A stretch of DNA of 64,000 nucleotides from Aureimonas sp. OT7 (GTDB taxonomy: Bacteria > Pseudomonadota > Alphaproteobacteria > Rhizobiales > Rhizobiaceae), in NCBI RefSeq assembly GCF_014844055.1, contig NZ_CP062167.1, positions 3,695,501 through 3,759,500 on the forward strand. Direction: 5' to 3'. The translations under genes and the position numbers were made by a program. Below, in pieces: positions 1 to 10,250 of this stretch; positions within the stretch are counted from its first letter, which is position 1; each line of letters begins with the position of its first letter. Under the pieces are notes generated by a model that was given only the letters and a program-made list of their open reading frames with translations, searched no databases and had not been told where the DNA came from.

Positions 1-1
1 G

Positions 2-1060
2 CCCATCGTCTCGTTCCAGAACGTGTGCATCGTCTTCGGCGACGGGGAGAAACGCGCCCTCGACATGGTGGACCAGAACAAGTCCCGCGCCGAGATCCGC
101 GAGGCGACCGGTGCGACGCTCGGCGTCGCCAACGCCACGCTGGACATCCATGAGGGCGAGATCGCCGTGCTGATGGGCCTGTCGGGGTCGGGCAAGTCCA
201 CGCTGATCCGCGCCGTCAACGGCCTTGCGCCCGTCTCGCGCGGTCGCGTGGTGGTGGATACCGGCAAGGGCGCCGTCGATATCCAGTCCGCAGGGTCGCG
301 CAGGCTGCGCGACTTGCGTCGCCACGAAGTGGCGATGGTGTTCCAGCAGTTCGCGCTGCTGCCATGGCGCAGCGTGGTGGACAACGTCGCGCTGGGGCTG
401 CAGTTCGCCGGCGTTTCCAAGGCGGAGCGCCGCCGCCACGCGATGGAGAAGCTGGAGATCGTCGGCCTGCAGGATTGGGCGCACAGCCGTGTCGGCGAGT
501 TGTCGGGCGGTATGCAGCAGCGCGTCGGACTGGCCCGGGCCTTTGCCACCGACGCGCCCGTCTTGTTGATGGACGAGCCCTTTTCGGCGCTCGACCCGCT
601 GATCCGCGCCAAGCTGCAGGACGAGCTTCTCGAAAGCCAGGCGCGCTTCAAGAAGACGATCATCTTCGTCAGCCACGATCTGGACGAGGCGTTCAAGCTT
701 GGAAACCGCATCGCCATCATGGAAGGCGGGCATATCGTGCAGGTAGGCACCGCCAGCCAGATCGTGCGCAATCCGGCCGGCCCCTACGTGGCGGACTTCG
801 TCGCCCATGTGAACCCGATGAACGTTCTGACGGCCGAGGACGCGATGGTGTCGATCATGGGCGCCTCTCTGGAGACGCCCCTTGCCTCGGCGGTCAGCCG
901 CGACACGCCGCTACGCCGCGTCATGGAGACGCTGCAACGGCGCGGCGGGGAAGTTCTGGTGTCCGAGAAGGGCCATGTCGTCGGCCGCGTCGGCCCCGCC
1001 GAGGTCGTCGCCGCGCTGGTGCGCGAGCGCGCCTCAACCAATGGCCAGACGACGGCGTGA
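2..1060 (+). CDS. choV: Choline/glycine betaine ABC transporter ATP-binding subunit, 5' end outside window
   Basis: ATPase subunit of a quaternary-ammonium importer; it hydrolyses ATP on the cytoplasmic face to drive a ChoW-type permease. The frame is already open at base 2, so the true start lies before the window and the GTG at 23 is probably internal. Visible motifs are Walker A GLSGSGKST, Q-loop FQQFALLPW, signature LSGGMQQR, Walker B LLMDEPFSALDPL and H-loop SHD. A C-terminal CBS-like regulatory region follows, as in ProV/ChoV/OpuA ATPases. The partner genes should lie upstream. It meets the NlpC/P60 gene tail to tail with a 27-bp overlap. ChoV and ProV cannot be separated without the binding-protein gene. 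Confidence 0.88.
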   Translation, partial: PIVSFQNVCIVFGDGEKRALDMVDQNKSRAEIREATGATLGVANATLDIHEGEIAVLMGLSGSGKSTLIRAVNGLAPVSRGRVVVDTGKGAVDIQSAGSRRLRDLRRHEVAMVFQQFALLPWRSVVDNVALGLQFAGVSKAERRRHAMEKLEIVGLQDWAHSRVGELSGGMQQRVGLARAFATDAPVLLMDEPFSALDPLIRAKLQDELLESQARFKKTIIFVSHDLDEAFKLGNRIAIMEGGHIVQVGTASQIVRNPAGPYVADFVAHVNPMNVLTAEDAMVSIMGASLETPLASAVSRDTPLRRVMETLQRRGGEVLVSEKGHVVGRVGPAEVVAALVRERASTNGQTTA

Positions 1061-1897
1061 GGTAACGGGCGATCCCTTCGCCGCCGCCCGTGCCTCGGCC
1101 TCAGCCAAAGGCTCCGACGCCACCATCATGTGGTGCGCGTTGGCATGCAGCAGCGTCCCGGCATCCCGCATGATGCCGACATGCCCTTTCCAGAAGATCA
1201 GGTCGCCGCGCTGCAACGCTGCGCCCGGGGCAAGCGGCGCGCCCGCTTCCGCCTCCTGCATGTCCGTGTCGCGCGGAAGGGCAAGGCCGGCCATGCCGAC
1301 CGCAAGTTGCACGAGGCCCGAGCAGTCGATGCCGAGTGCGGACTTGCCGCCCCAGAGATAGGGCACGTTCGTCAGCGCCTCGGCAACGACGACGAAGTCC
1401 GCGGCAGCGGCGTCGGCTGCCGGTCGGCAATGGTGGGAGACGACGGCGCCGAAGGGCTCGACGAGCACATACGTCGCGTTGGCGTCCTCTGCCGTGCCGG
1501 CAGCCACGATGCCCGCACCCATCGTCAGGCCGTAGAGGGGCGGCCGCTTGATGTCGGGCCCCGGAAAGACCAGGGTGCGCGGCACGTGGACGATATGTGT
1601 CGGTGCGGCGGCGCCGAAGGCGACGGCTTCCGACGGCATCCATCCGACATAGCCGTCGGATGCCAGTTGCACCCACATCCAGCCCTCGCCTGCGTCCTCA
1701 AAAACGGTCAGCGCCTCGCTGCAAAGGGCCTCTGTCTCTAGCGGCGCATCCGATGCCGGACGCCGCCGCAGCGGCGCCAGGGGCGCTGCGACGCGGGCCG
1801 GGCGGCCGTCGACGAACCGCTCCGCCTGGACCTGCCCTTTCAGGCGCGCATCGGCGAGGTCGGGGCGGATGGCGTTGCGGCGGCGGTCCAGGGTCAT
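1034..1897 (-). CDS. NlpC/P60 family peptidoglycan hydrolase with SH3-like N-terminus
   Basis: Predicted cysteine peptidase of about 287 residues that cleaves peptide stems of peptidoglycan or a related substrate. The N-terminal half (WMWVQLASDGYVGWM) reads as a bacterial SH3 domain. The C-terminal half has the catalytic cysteine in DCSGLVQLA and the histidine in GHVGIM. The ATG at 1897 was chosen because it overlaps the aminopeptidase stop as ATGA, which implies translational coupling; longer in-frame starts would run into that gene. No signal peptide is obvious. Pairing of an M17 aminopeptidase with an NlpC/P60 protein is common in Rhizobiales and suggests muropeptide turnover. Confidence 0.88.
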   Translation of the reverse strand: MTLDRRRNAIRPDLADARLKGQVQAERFVDGRPARVAAPLAPLRRRPASDAPLETEALCSEALTVFEDAGEGWMWVQLASDGYVGWMPSEAVAFGAAAPTHIVHVPRTLVFPGPDIKRPPLYGLTMGAGIVAAGTAEDANATYVLVEPFGAVVSHHCRPAADAAAADFVVVAEALTNVPYLWGGKSALGIDCSGLVQLAVGMAGLALPRDTDMQEAEAGAPLAPGAALQRGDLIFWKGHVGIMRDAGTLLHANAHHMMVASEPLAEAEARAAAKGSPVTSRRRLAIG

Positions 1898-3252
1898 TGC
1901 CCGTACCGCTCCAGGATGATGGACGACAAGGCGCGGATGCACTGCGCCTCGCCGCCGACGCCGCCCCATGCGACGGCCTTCGGTCGCCAGCCGAACACGT
2001 CGAAATGCACCCAGGACCGTGCCCGCTCGACGAACCCCTGGAGGAACAGCGCCGCCGTTACTGAACCCGCGAACCCATCGCTGGTGACGTTGTTGATGTC
2101 GGCCACCCGCGACGACAGATTGGCGGCATAGGGCGCCCAAAGGGGCATGCGCCACATCGGATCGGCAAGCACGGCCGCGGCTTTGGCAAGCTCGGCCGCC
2201 AGCTCCTCGTCCTCGGTATAGAAAGGCGGCAGGTCGGGCCCCAGCGCCACGCGCGCCGCACCCGTCAGCGTCGCCATGTCGACCAACAGTTCCGGCGCCT
2301 CCTCATCGGCCAGGGTCAGCGCGTCGGCCAGCACCAGACGCCCTTCTGCGTCGGTGTTGCCGATTTCCACGGTGCGGCCCTTGCGGCTGGCAAGCACGTC
2401 GCCGGGGCGGAAGGCATCGCCGGAGATCGAGTTCTCCACCGCCGGGATCAGGACACGCAGGGCGATGTCGGCGCGCCCCGCCATCAGCATGCGCGCCAGC
2501 CCCAGCACATTGGCCGCCCCGCCCATATCCTTCTTCATCAGGAGCATGCCGGAAGCCGGCTTGATGTCGAGGCCGCCCGTATCGAAGGCCACGCCCTTGC
2601 CGACCAGCGTGATACGCGGCGCATCGTGCCGGCCGAAGCGCATGTCGATCAGCCGCGGCGCCCGCTGGCTGGCTCGCCCCACGGCGTGGATCATCGGCAG
2701 GTTTGCGGCCAGCAACGCATCGCCGGTCGTCACCTCCACGGCCGCCCCGAACTCGGCGGCAAGATCGCGCGTGGCGCGTTCGATGGCATCGGGGCCCATG
2801 TCGTTGGCGGGCGTATTGATGAGGTCGCGCACCAGCGCGATGCCCTCGTAGAGCCGGACCTCGTGACCGCCCGATCCCACGACGTCGAGTTGCAAGCCGT
2901 CGGTCGCCACCTGACCGTTCCGGCGGTAGCGATCGAAGCGATATCCGCCCAGCCGGAAGCCCAGCGCGGCAAGATCGGGGTCGAGCTCGCAGTCCAGCCG
3001 CCAGGGTCCCGCCGGCAGGGCCGTTGCCAGCGCGCCGGTGAGCAGCGACGTGGAGGGGGACGCGTCCTTGCGCGCGCCGAGGCCCAGCACCGCCGCCGAC
3101 AGGCCGCCATCCGCCCCCGGCACCAGCAACACTTCACCGGGCTTGGCCGCAAATCCCGTAGCGCGCGCCCAGCCGAGAGCGGGCTCGGGCAGCCCGTCCC
3201 TGTCTTCGGCGTGAACGGCGTGGACGGGGCGAATCGCATTCTGATCGGACAT
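1894..3252 (-). CDS. Leucyl aminopeptidase family protein (peptidase M17)
   Basis: Cytosolic zinc/manganese aminopeptidase of 452 residues that removes N-terminal amino acids from peptides. The M17 hallmark NTDAEGRLVLADAL and the metal/active-site segment GKGVAFDTGGLDIKP are both present, followed by MKKDMGGAAN. The N-terminal part is divergent, as in the PepB-like branch of the family. The stop overlaps the start of the NlpC/P60 gene by four bases, so the two are probably one operon. The upstream CpaE-like gene ends only 17 bp before this start and may be co-transcribed. Confidence 0.92.
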   Translation of the reverse strand: MSDQNAIRPVHAVHAEDRDGLPEPALGWARATGFAAKPGEVLLVPGADGGLSAAVLGLGARKDASPSTSLLTGALATALPAGPWRLDCELDPDLAALGFRLGGYRFDRYRRNGQVATDGLQLDVVGSGGHEVRLYEGIALVRDLINTPANDMGPDAIERATRDLAAEFGAAVEVTTGDALLAANLPMIHAVGRASQRAPRLIDMRFGRHDAPRITLVGKGVAFDTGGLDIKPASGMLLMKKDMGGAANVLGLARMLMAGRADIALRVLIPAVENSISGDAFRPGDVLASRKGRTVEIGNTDAEGRLVLADALTLADEEAPELLVDMATLTGAARVALGPDLPPFYTEDEELAAELAKAAAVLADPMWRMPLWAPYAANLSSRVADINNVTSDGFAGSVTAALFLQGFVERARSWVHFDVFGWRPKAVAWGGVGGEAQCIRALSSIILERYGQ

Positions 3253-3269
3253 GATGGCTTCCAGACGTG

Positions 3270-4418
3270 TCAGTTCGGTGCGGGCACCCGGCCCGTGATC
3301 ACATGGGTCATCCGTGTAAGGCTTCGCGTCAAGGGGTGGTCCGGCGCGGCCTCGGCCAGCATCCTGCCGCGCGCGGATGCGCCCGCAAACAGCGACGGCG
3401 CGTAGGGCAACGCCGCCAGAAGGTTCAGCCGCCCCGGCTCGGCGAAATCGGCTATGGGGATTTCGTGCGCCCTGGCCGCCCCGACCTGGTTGATCACCAG
3501 CCAGGGGCGCGGCAATGCCGGCTCCAGCGTTTCCAGTGCGTCGACGAGCCCGGCGACGTTGCGCAGGCCGGCAAGGTCCGGCGTCGTCGTCACCACGACG
3601 GCATCGGCAGCCTTCAGGTAATTGCGTATGGTGGCGTTCCAGCCATGCGGCACGTCCATCATGACGATGCCGGCGGCACGGCGCGCGGCATCCAGAGACT
3701 GTGAAAGCGCGCGTCCGGACGGATCGGCCCGCCAGTCGTGCGGCAGGGCCAGCAGCGACAGGCGCTCGCTGCAGGCAATCAACCCGGCGTCCTGCGGCGA
3801 CAGGTCGAAGTTCAGCGCCGCGGTGCCGAAGGCAGGGTCCAGATCGGCCAGCACGACCTTGTCCTTGAACAGGCGTGCCGACAGGAAGGCAAGATTCTGC
3901 GCCAGCATCGACGAGCCCGCCCCGCCCCGCGCGCCAATGAAGGCGATGCTGCGCGGGTGGCCGGCCGCCGGCTCTGCCGGTTCTATGCGGGCCAGGGCCC
4001 CGACGATGTCGGCAACGTCCACCGGCTGCGACAGGTAGCCCGACACGCCCCTGCGCATCAGTTCGCGGTAAAGGTCAACGCTGGAGGCATTGCCGATCAC
4101 CAGCACCCGCGTCTCCGGGTCGCAGACTTCGGCCAGATGGTCCAGCCGGTGCAGCAGGTCCTCGGGCGCATCGTCCGACTGCAGAACCATGAGATGCGGC
4201 GTCGGACGCCCGGCGTAAAAGCGTTCGGCCGCCTCGATGCCGCCCATGCGCACGCGTACCGTCAACTGCGACAGCACCGGCGCCTCCGCCGCGCGGCGCA
4301 GGCACGCAGCCACCCGCTCGTCCGCGCAGAAGGCGTGAAGCAGCAATGGCGGAAGCCTGGGCACGACCCCGCCACTCGCGGCGGTGTACGCCTCTTCCGA
4401 TGGGCCGGCGGAGTGCAT
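3270..4418 (-). CDS. cpaE: CpaE/TadZ-like pilus localisation ATPase
   Basis: 382-residue protein of the CpaE/TadZ family, which positions tight-adherence (Flp) pili at a cell pole. Residues about 25-150 resemble a receiver-like domain ([31 protein letters not shown]). This is followed by a MinD/ParA-like P-loop region with a degenerate Walker A (GARGGAGSS, lacking the signature lysine) and [14 protein letters not shown]. Losing that lysine is known for TadZ proteins. No other cpa/tad genes are visible; the gene is divergent from deoB and sits before the aminopeptidase. It may be a second, detached copy. Confidence 0.78.
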   Translation of the reverse strand: MHSAGPSEEAYTAASGGVVPRLPPLLLHAFCADERVAACLRRAAEAPVLSQLTVRVRMGGIEAAERFYAGRPTPHLMVLQSDDAPEDLLHRLDHLAEVCDPETRVLVIGNASSVDLYRELMRRGVSGYLSQPVDVADIVGALARIEPAEPAAGHPRSIAFIGARGGAGSSMLAQNLAFLSARLFKDKVVLADLDPAFGTAALNFDLSPQDAGLIACSERLSLLALPHDWRADPSGRALSQSLDAARRAAGIVMMDVPHGWNATIRNYLKAADAVVVTTTPDLAGLRNVAGLVDALETLEPALPRPWLVINQVGAARAHEIPIADFAEPGRLNLLAALPYAPSLFAGASARGRMLAEAAPDHPLTRSLTRMTHVITGRVPAPN

Positions 4419-4568
4419 GTGCGGCAGAGCGTCCCCGTGCTACGCGATACGATACGGGCGGTTGCAGCCGCCGGGCGCCATCCTGCCGCCCAACCGATAA
4501 AGGGTGGATTAACGCGGCAGGCCCATCTCGCTATGAAGGGCCGAAAAGAGCTTACGGAGTATACCCGC

Positions 4569-5762
4569 ATGGGGCGCGCGCTTCTCATCGTCATGGATTC
4601 GTTCGGCATCGGCCAGGCGCCGGATGCCGGTGCCTATGGCGATCTCGGCGCGGATACCTACGGACATATCCTGCAGGCTGCCGCCCAAGGCGCCGCCGAC
4701 AGGCCGGGCCTTCGGAAAGGCCCCCTGCGGCTGCCCAACCTTGGCGCGCTCGGGCTGGATGCCGCCGCAGGCCGCGGCGCTCCGGCATCGCTGCAAGGCC
4801 GCTACGGATCGGCTTCCGAGGTTTCGCGCGGCAAGGATACGCCCTCCGGCCACTGGGAAATCGCCGGTGTGCCCGTATCGTTCGACTGGGGCTATTTCCC
4901 GCGCAGCGTTCCGGCGCTGCCGGCCGCGCTGACGGCCGCCCTCGTGCGGGAGGCCGGACTTCCCGGCATTCTCGGCGACAGGCACGCGTCCGGAACCGAA
5001 ATCGTCGCCGAGCTTGGGGCCGACAGCGTGGCCAGCGGCAAGCCCATCGTCTACACATCCGCCGACAGCGTTCTGCAGATCGCGGCGCATGAGGAGCATT
5101 TCGGGCTGGACCGGCTCTACGGCCTCTGCGCCATCGCGCGCCGGCAGGTCGACGCGCTCAGGATCGGGCGCGTCATCGCCCGCCCCTTCGCCGGAACGCC
5201 CTCCGGCGGTTTCACCCGCACGGCGAACCGCCGCGATTATTCCGTTCCACCGCCCGAACCCACCCTGGCCGACAGGGCAACGGCGGCAGGCAGGAAGGTT
5301 ATCGGCATCGGCAAGATCGGCGACATCTTCGCCGGGCGCGGCATAAGCGAAGTGCGCAAGGGCGCGGGCAACATGGCCTTGTTCGATGCGATGCTGGAGG
5401 CGATGGACGATGCCGGCAATGGCGACCTGATCGTCGCCAATTTCGTGGATTTCGACTCCCTCTTCGGGCATCGGCGCGATGTCGCCGGCTATGCCGCCGC
5501 GCTGGAGGCGTTCGATGCCCGCCTGCCCGAGCTGTTCGCACGCCTGCGCCCCGGCGATCTTGCCGTCATCACGGCGGATCACGGCTGCGACCCGACCTTT
5601 GCCGGCACCGACCATACGCGTGAGAACGTGCCGATCCTGATGTTCGGGCCCGGTATCCCACCCGGTGCCATCGGCCACCGCGACAGTTTCGCCGATATCG
5701 GCGAAAGCGTCGCGGCGCATCTTGGCCTTGCGCCGGGCCGCCACGGACGCAGCTTCCTGTGA
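4569..5762 (+). CDS. deoB: Phosphopentomutase
   Basis: Interconverts (deoxy)ribose-1-phosphate and -5-phosphate, linking nucleoside phosphorolysis (DeoA, PunA) to deoxyribose-phosphate aldolase (DeoC). The 397-residue product starts with the metal-site motif MDSFGIG and carries the phospho-threonine region [10 protein letters not shown]. It ends with ADHGCDP and [13 protein letters not shown], as in alkaline-phosphatase-superfamily mutases. ATG 4569 was chosen because homology begins at once ([13 protein letters not shown]); the same frame stays open upstream without any recognisable sequence. It is the first of a divergent nucleoside cluster. Confidence 0.95.
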   Translation: MGRALLIVMDSFGIGQAPDAGAYGDLGADTYGHILQAAAQGAADRPGLRKGPLRLPNLGALGLDAAAGRGAPASLQGRYGSASEVSRGKDTPSGHWEIAGVPVSFDWGYFPRSVPALPAALTAALVREAGLPGILGDRHASGTEIVAELGADSVASGKPIVYTSADSVLQIAAHEEHFGLDRLYGLCAIARRQVDALRIGRVIARPFAGTPSGGFTRTANRRDYSVPPPEPTLADRATAAGRKVIGIGKIGDIFAGRGISEVRKGAGNMALFDAMLEAMDDAGNGDLIVANFVDFDSLFGHRRDVAGYAAALEAFDARLPELFARLRPGDLAVITADHGCDPTFAGTDHTRENVPILMFGPGIPPGAIGHRDSFADIGESVAAHLGLAPGRHGRSFL

Positions 5763-5857
5763 ACCGCGCACAGGCGCCGGCTTGGCGTGGAGGCCGACAG
5801 GCTTTAGAGCGTGGTACAGATCAGGACAGACAGACCGAACCACCCGCGCGAGGTTTT

Positions 5858-6487
5858 ATGACAGGCGTCACCGTAGTCGACCATCCGCTCGTCCAGCACA
5901 AGCTGACATTGATGCGAAAGAAGGAAACCTCGACGGCCAGCTTCCGCCGCCTGCTGCGGGAGATCTCCACGCTGCTCTGCTACGAGGTGACGCGCAATCT
6001 CGATCTGACGACGACGCGCATCCAGACGCCCATGACGGAGATGGAATCGCCCATTCTGGAAGGCAAGAAGCTTGTCTTCGCCTCCATCCTGCGCGCCGGA
6101 AACGGCCTTCTGGAAGGCATGCTCGATCTGGTGCCCGCCGCGCGCGTGGCGCATGTGGGCCTCTACCGCGACCACGATACGCTGGAAGCGGTGGAATACT
6201 ACTTCAAGGCGCCGGAAGATCTCGGCAGCCGGCTCGTGATCGTGGTGGACCCGATGCTGGCCACGGCCAACTCCGCCATCATGGCCATCGACAAGCTGAA
6301 GGAGCGCGGGGCGCGCAACATCCGCTTCCTGTGCCTGCTGGCCGCCCCCGAAGGTATCGAGCGGTTTCGCGCCGCGCATCCCGATGTCAGCGTCTTCACC
6401 GCCTCCATCGACGATGGCCTGAACGAAAAGGGCTACATCATGCCCGGCCTAGGCGACGCCGGCGACCGGATGTACGGCACCAAATAG
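5858..6487 (+). CDS. upp: Uracil phosphoribosyltransferase
   Basis: Salvage enzyme that makes UMP from uracil and PRPP in the cytosol. The product of 209 residues has the family's usual length. The PRPP loop reads [16 protein letters not shown], and the C-terminus [13 protein letters not shown] is the family's uracil-binding end. The start at 5858 gives the standard N-terminus ([19 protein letters not shown]). It lies 95 bp after deoB on the same strand and converges with deoA, with only 6 bp between stop codons. Together they route uracil and deoxyribose from nucleoside breakdown. Confidence 0.96.
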   Translation: MTGVTVVDHPLVQHKLTLMRKKETSTASFRRLLREISTLLCYEVTRNLDLTTTRIQTPMTEMESPILEGKKLVFASILRAGNGLLEGMLDLVPAARVAHVGLYRDHDTLEAVEYYFKAPEDLGSRLVIVVDPMLATANSAIMAIDKLKERGARNIRFLCLLAAPEGIERFRAAHPDVSVFTASIDDGLNEKGYIMPGLGDAGDRMYGTK

Positions 6488-6493
6488 GCGACG

Positions 6494-7810
6494 TCAGGTC
6501 ATGCGCGCCAGCACGGGCGCGCTTGCGGTTCCCTCTTCGGCCAGCCGATAAGCCGCCCGCACCCGTATGGCGGCATCGGCCGCCGCGGCCTCGCTGCGCG
6601 CATGCACGACGGCAAGCGGCTGGCCGCGCTCCAGCCTGTCGCCAAGGCCGGCAAGCTCCGCCAGGCCCACGGCATGGTCGACGGCATCCTGCGGGCGTGT
6701 GCGCCCGCCCCCCAGCGCCACGACGGCAAGGCCGACCGCCCGCGTGTCGATGGCGGCCACCGTACCCGGCCCATCCGCCGTCACCGCCAGCCGAACCGGC
6801 GCGGACGGCAGATGGCTTTCCATACGCTCCAGGAAATCGATGGGCCCGCTCAATGCGGCGACCATCCGGGCGAAGCGGTCGGCGGCCATGCCGCCCTCCA
6901 GCGCCGCGCGGGCCTTGGCCACGCCATCCGCCGGACCTTCGGCCAACCCAGCCAGGTCCAGCATCTCGCCGGCCAGCGCCAGCGTGACCGCCTCCAGCCG
7001 GGCATCGCGCCGCGCGCCGGTCAGGAAGTGCACCGCGTTGCGCACCTCGAGCGCATTGCCGGCATCGCGCGCCAGGGGCTCGTCCATGCCCGTCAGCAAG
7101 GCGCGCGTCGGCATGCCGGCGCCGTTGGCGACGTCCACCAGGCTGTGCGCCAGCAATTCGGCCTCGTTCCTTGCCGTCATGAAGGCGCCCGAGCCGCATT
7201 TGACGTCGAGAACAAGCCCCTGCAGGCCGGCCGCGAGCTTCTTCGACAGGATGGAGGCGGTGATCAGCGGCACCGATTCCACCGTCGCCGTCACGTCGCG
7301 GATGGCGTAGAGCCGCTTGTCGGCCGGGGCCAGGCGCCCGGTCTGGCCGATGATGGCGCAGCCCTGTTCGGCCACGATGCGACGGAACGTCGAATTGTCC
7401 GGCGCGACATCGTAGCCCGGTATCGATTCCATCTTGTCCAGCGTGCCGCCGGTATGCCCCAGCCCGCGCCCGGAGATCATGGGCACGGCCGCCCCGCAGG
7501 CCGCGACGATGGGCGCAAGCATCAGCGAAACATTGTCGCCGACGCCGCCCGTCGAATGCTTGTCGACGATGGGCCGGTCGCTGCCGCTCCAGTCGAGTAC
7601 GTCACCGGAATCGCGCATGCTGGTCGTCAAGGCCACGGTCTCGTCACGGTCGAGGCCGTTGAAAAAGACCGCCATCGCGAATGCGGCGGCCTGCCCCTCG
7701 GTAACGCGTTCATCAGCGAAACCCGCGATGAAATCCCGGATGTCGCCGGCACCGAGCACGCCACCATCGCGCTTGCGGCGGATGGTTTCCTGCGGCAGTC
7801 CCGCCATCAA
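6494..7810 (-). CDS. deoA: Thymidine phosphorylase
   Basis: Phosphorolysis of thymidine to thymine and deoxyribose-1-phosphate. The 438-residue protein has the glycosyltransferase family 3 phosphate-binding motif (KHSTGGVGD), the substrate region [17 protein letters not shown] and the segment KCGSGAFM. The start ATG overlaps the deoC stop by four bases, so translation is probably coupled. It is the last gene of the minus-strand cdd-punA-deoC-deoA operon. Confidence 0.96.
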   Translation of the reverse strand: MMAGLPQETIRRKRDGGVLGAGDIRDFIAGFADERVTEGQAAAFAMAVFFNGLDRDETVALTTSMRDSGDVLDWSGSDRPIVDKHSTGGVGDNVSLMLAPIVAACGAAVPMISGRGLGHTGGTLDKMESIPGYDVAPDNSTFRRIVAEQGCAIIGQTGRLAPADKRLYAIRDVTATVESVPLITASILSKKLAAGLQGLVLDVKCGSGAFMTARNEAELLAHSLVDVANGAGMPTRALLTGMDEPLARDAGNALEVRNAVHFLTGARRDARLEAVTLALAGEMLDLAGLAEGPADGVAKARAALEGGMAADRFARMVAALSGPIDFLERMESHLPSAPVRLAVTADGPGTVAAIDTRAVGLAVVALGGGRTRPQDAVDHAVGLAELAGLGDRLERGQPLAVVHARSEAAAADAAIRVRAAYRLAEEGTASAPVLARMT

Positions 7811-8538
7811 TACCCCTCCTGGCTCTCGGCGGAGGGCTGTCCCTCGGCCACCGCAAGAAGATCAATCAGCAGGCTCGACGCGCCCAGGCGGAAGGTCGCA
7901 GGGCCGACCCAGCCCGTGCCCATCGCGGCCTCCGCCATATCGAAATAGCGCCGCGCCTCCGAAAAGCCGCGTATGCCCCCCGACGGTTTGATGCCGGCCG
8001 CACGGCCGGACCGGCGCAGCGCATCCAGCATCACGGCCACCGCCTCAGGCGTTGCGCCCATCCGCGTCTTGCCGGTGGATGTCTTGATGAAATCCGCGCC
8101 GCCCTCAAGGGCTGCCTGCGCCGCACGGGCAATGGCGCTCGCGTCTTCACGCTCGCCCGTTTCCAGTATGACTTTCAGGGTCCGTCCCTCGCAGGCGTCG
8201 CGCATGGCGGATACCTCCGCCACGGTCGCCTCCCGGCTCAGGACGTAATCGATCTCGTCGGCGCCATCGGCAATGGCCTGCGCCGCCTCTTCCACCGATG
8301 CACCGACATCCGCGGTCCCGGACGGAAAGTTCACCACGGTTGCGATGCGCATCCGTTCTCCGGCGAGCCTGCGCGCAAAAGCCACGAAGCGCGGCCAGAT
8401 GCAGATCGCCGCAACCGGCCCGACCTGCGTCTGCGCCCGGGCGATCAGGGACGCGATATCGCCTTGCGCGCAGGTGTCGCTCAGGTCCGTCAGGTCGAGA
8501 CAGCTCACGAGCAGGCGGGCGAGATCCTGATCTTGCAT
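7807..8538 (-). CDS. deoC: Deoxyribose-phosphate aldolase
   Basis: Class I aldolase that splits deoxyribose-5-phosphate to acetaldehyde and glyceraldehyde-3-phosphate. The 243 residues include [10 protein letters not shown], the Schiff-base lysine in [11 protein letters not shown], and the C-terminal [11 protein letters not shown] phosphate site. It is downstream of punA by 6 bp and overlaps deoA by 4 bp, which is consistent with one catabolic operon. The aldolase consumes the product of DeoB, which is encoded on the opposite strand. Confidence 0.96.
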   Translation of the reverse strand: MQDQDLARLLVSCLDLTDLSDTCAQGDIASLIARAQTQVGPVAAICIWPRFVAFARRLAGERMRIATVVNFPSGTADVGASVEEAAQAIADGADEIDYVLSREATVAEVSAMRDACEGRTLKVILETGEREDASAIARAAQAALEGGADFIKTSTGKTRMGATPEAVAVMLDALRRSGRAAGIKPSGGIRGFSEARRYFDMAEAAMGTGWVGPATFRLGASSLLIDLLAVAEGQPSAESQEGY

Positions 8539-8544
8539 GGGGGC

Positions 8545-9321
8545 TTACATCTCCGGCACGGCTTTTTGCAGGATCGCAGCCAGTTTCGCCCCGCCGATCG
8601 GGGCGGCTTGCTGCGTATGGGCGTGGGACAACGGCGTATCCGCCAGTCCGGCGCCGAGATTGGTGATCACCGAGGCGGCAACCACCTTCAGCCCCAGATA
8701 GCGGCACAGGATGGTTTCCGGCACGGTCGACATGCCGACGGCATCGGCCCCCAGGCGCCGCGCCATGCGGATTTCAGCCGGGGTTTCGAAGGAGGGGCCT
8801 GCAAACCAGGCATAGACGCCGGCATGGAGGGCGATGCCCAGAGCCTCGGCGGCATCCAGCAGCCGCGCGCCAAGGGCCGGATCGTAGGCGTTCGTCATAT
8901 CCACGAAGCGGCGATCGCCCGGTATGCCCGTCAGCGGGTTGGCGCCGGCAAGGTTGATATGATCCTCGATCAGCATGACGTCGCCCGGCTCCATCGCCGG
9001 GTTCACGGCGCCGGCGGCGTTGGTCTGGATCACGGTGTCGATTCCGGCGTCGCGAAGGGCTTCCAGCGCGGGCCGCATGGCGGCCGCATCGCCCGTCTCG
9101 TAGAAATGTGTCCGGCCGGACAGAAGGCACACGGGTATGTCAGCGAGCGTTCCGGAGATGACTTCGCCTGCGTGGCCGGACACGCCGGCGGCTGGAAACC
9201 CGTCCAGGTCGGCATAGGCGATCCTGGTTTCCACGGTGACCAGGCTTTCCAGCGCAGCCAGTCCGGAGCCGAGAATCAGCGCGATGCGCGGACGGTTGGC
9301 AAGGCGGGCGCGAAGCGTCAC
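8545..9321 (-). CDS. punA: Purine nucleoside phosphorylase (trimeric type)
   Basis: Phosphorolysis of purine (deoxy)nucleosides to free base and pentose-1-phosphate. The 258-residue product carries the phosphate loop IALILGSGLA, the histidine motif GRTHFYE, the AGPSFETPAEIRM segment and GMSTVPE, all typical of trimeric PNPs. The start is a GTG whose bases overlap the cdd stop (GTGA); homology begins at that point and the longer frame only shadows cdd. Sometimes named xapA or deoD in annotations; punA fits the family better. Confidence 0.93.
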   Translation of the reverse strand: MTLRARLANRPRIALILGSGLAALESLVTVETRIAYADLDGFPAAGVSGHAGEVISGTLADIPVCLLSGRTHFYETGDAAAMRPALEALRDAGIDTVIQTNAAGAVNPAMEPGDVMLIEDHINLAGANPLTGIPGDRRFVDMTNAYDPALGARLLDAAEALGIALHAGVYAWFAGPSFETPAEIRMARRLGADAVGMSTVPETILCRYLGLKVVAASVITNLGAGLADTPLSHAHTQQAAPIGGAKLAAILQKAVPEM

Positions 9322-9710
9322 AGGGCGTCCGCCGAAAAGCCGCGCGGAAACAGGTCTTCGAGGAGAAGCGTCTCGACCACACCCTCCACCGGATCGCAAA
9401 GATAGACGCGCGTATCCGGCGCGCCGAATTCGGCGATCCGCTGCCGGCAACCGCCGCAGGGCGTGCAGGCCCGAAGCCGTTCGGCCACGATGGCAATCTC
9501 GTCGATCCGGCCACCGCCATCCATCACCATATGCGCGATGGCGCTGGTTTCGGCGCACCAGCCCTCGGGGAAGCTGACCACCTCGACATTGCAGCCGGAA
9601 AAGATGCGCCCGTCGGTCGTGCGCAGGGCCGCGCCCACGGGAAAGCGCGAATAGGGTGCATGCGCCTTGCGCATTGCAGACCGGGCCAGGCCGAAGAGAT
9701 CCGCGCTCAT
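9318..9710 (-). CDS. cdd: Cytidine deaminase
   Basis: Zinc-dependent deamination of cytidine and deoxycytidine to the uridine forms. The 130-residue protein is the short tetrameric type. Zinc ligands and the catalytic glutamate are visible in WCAETSAIAH and TPCGGCRQRI. ATG 9710 is preceded by AAGGA at a good distance; an upstream ATG at 9776 would add a basic leader of low likelihood. It is the first gene of the minus-strand salvage operon and shares its divergent promoter region with the thioesterase gene. Confidence 0.95.
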   Translation of the reverse strand: MSADLFGLARSAMRKAHAPYSRFPVGAALRTTDGRIFSGCNVEVVSFPEGWCAETSAIAHMVMDGGGRIDEIAIVAERLRACTPCGGCRQRIAEFGAPDTRVYLCDPVEGVVETLLLEDLFPRGFSADAL

Positions 9711-9809
9711 GCCATCCTTTCGCTGTTGGGGCGCCGGGCGCCGTCGCCACGAAGACTTACAGCATCGCCGCGGCATGCTCTATACAGGCATGCGAACAGG
9801 GAGCTCACG

Positions 9810-10250
9810 ATGTCGCAGCCACAGGTGCCCGGCCGCTCGCGCCGGAACGACTATGCCCATTTCATCGAGGTGCCGACCCGCTGGTCGGACAATGACAGCT
9901 ACGGCCACCTCAACAACGCCGTCTACTATTCCTATTTCGACACTGCGGTCACGCGGTTCCTGATGGAGATCGCGCCCCGCGTCGACGGCCCCATCCCCAT
10001 GTTCTTCGTGGTGGAAACTGGATGCCGCTATCTTGCCGAGGCGGCCTATCCGGACATCCTCACGCTGGGCATCCGCATCGGCAAGCTCGGAACCTCGTCG
10101 GTGCGCTACGAACTCGGCGTATTCAGGGAGAATGGCGAGGAGGCCGTGGCGGAAGGGCTCTTCGTCCATGTGCACATCGATCCGCAGGCGCGGCGACCGG
10201 CTCCGCTGAGCCCGGAGCTTCGCACACTACTGGAGACATATGTTCGATGA
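9810..10250 (+). CDS. Acyl-CoA thioesterase (4HBT / hotdog fold)
   Basis: 146-residue single hotdog-fold thioesterase of the 4-hydroxybenzoyl-CoA thioesterase/FadM type, predicted to hydrolyse acyl-CoA esters. The motif RWSDNDSYGHLNNAVYYSYF contains the conserved Asp and the helix start of this family. The start at 9810 follows GGGAG at a normal distance. The stop overlaps the slyX start (ATGA). The substrate cannot be assigned. Confidence 0.88.
   Translation: MSQPQVPGRSRRNDYAHFIEVPTRWSDNDSYGHLNNAVYYSYFDTAVTRFLMEIAPRVDGPIPMFFVVETGCRYLAEAAYPDILTLGIRIGKLGTSSVRYELGVFRENGEEAVAEGLFVHVHIDPQARRPAPLSPELRTLLETYVR

Noticed and set aside
3738..4568. Long N-terminal extension of the deoB frame
   Set aside because: The frame stays open upstream but is antisense to cpaE and shows no phosphopentomutase similarity before [13 protein letters not shown].
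6241..6290. PRPP loop of Upp reading MLATANSA instead of MLATGGSA
   Set aside because: This variant is usual in alphaproteobacterial uracil phosphoribosyltransferases, so it is not an oddity.
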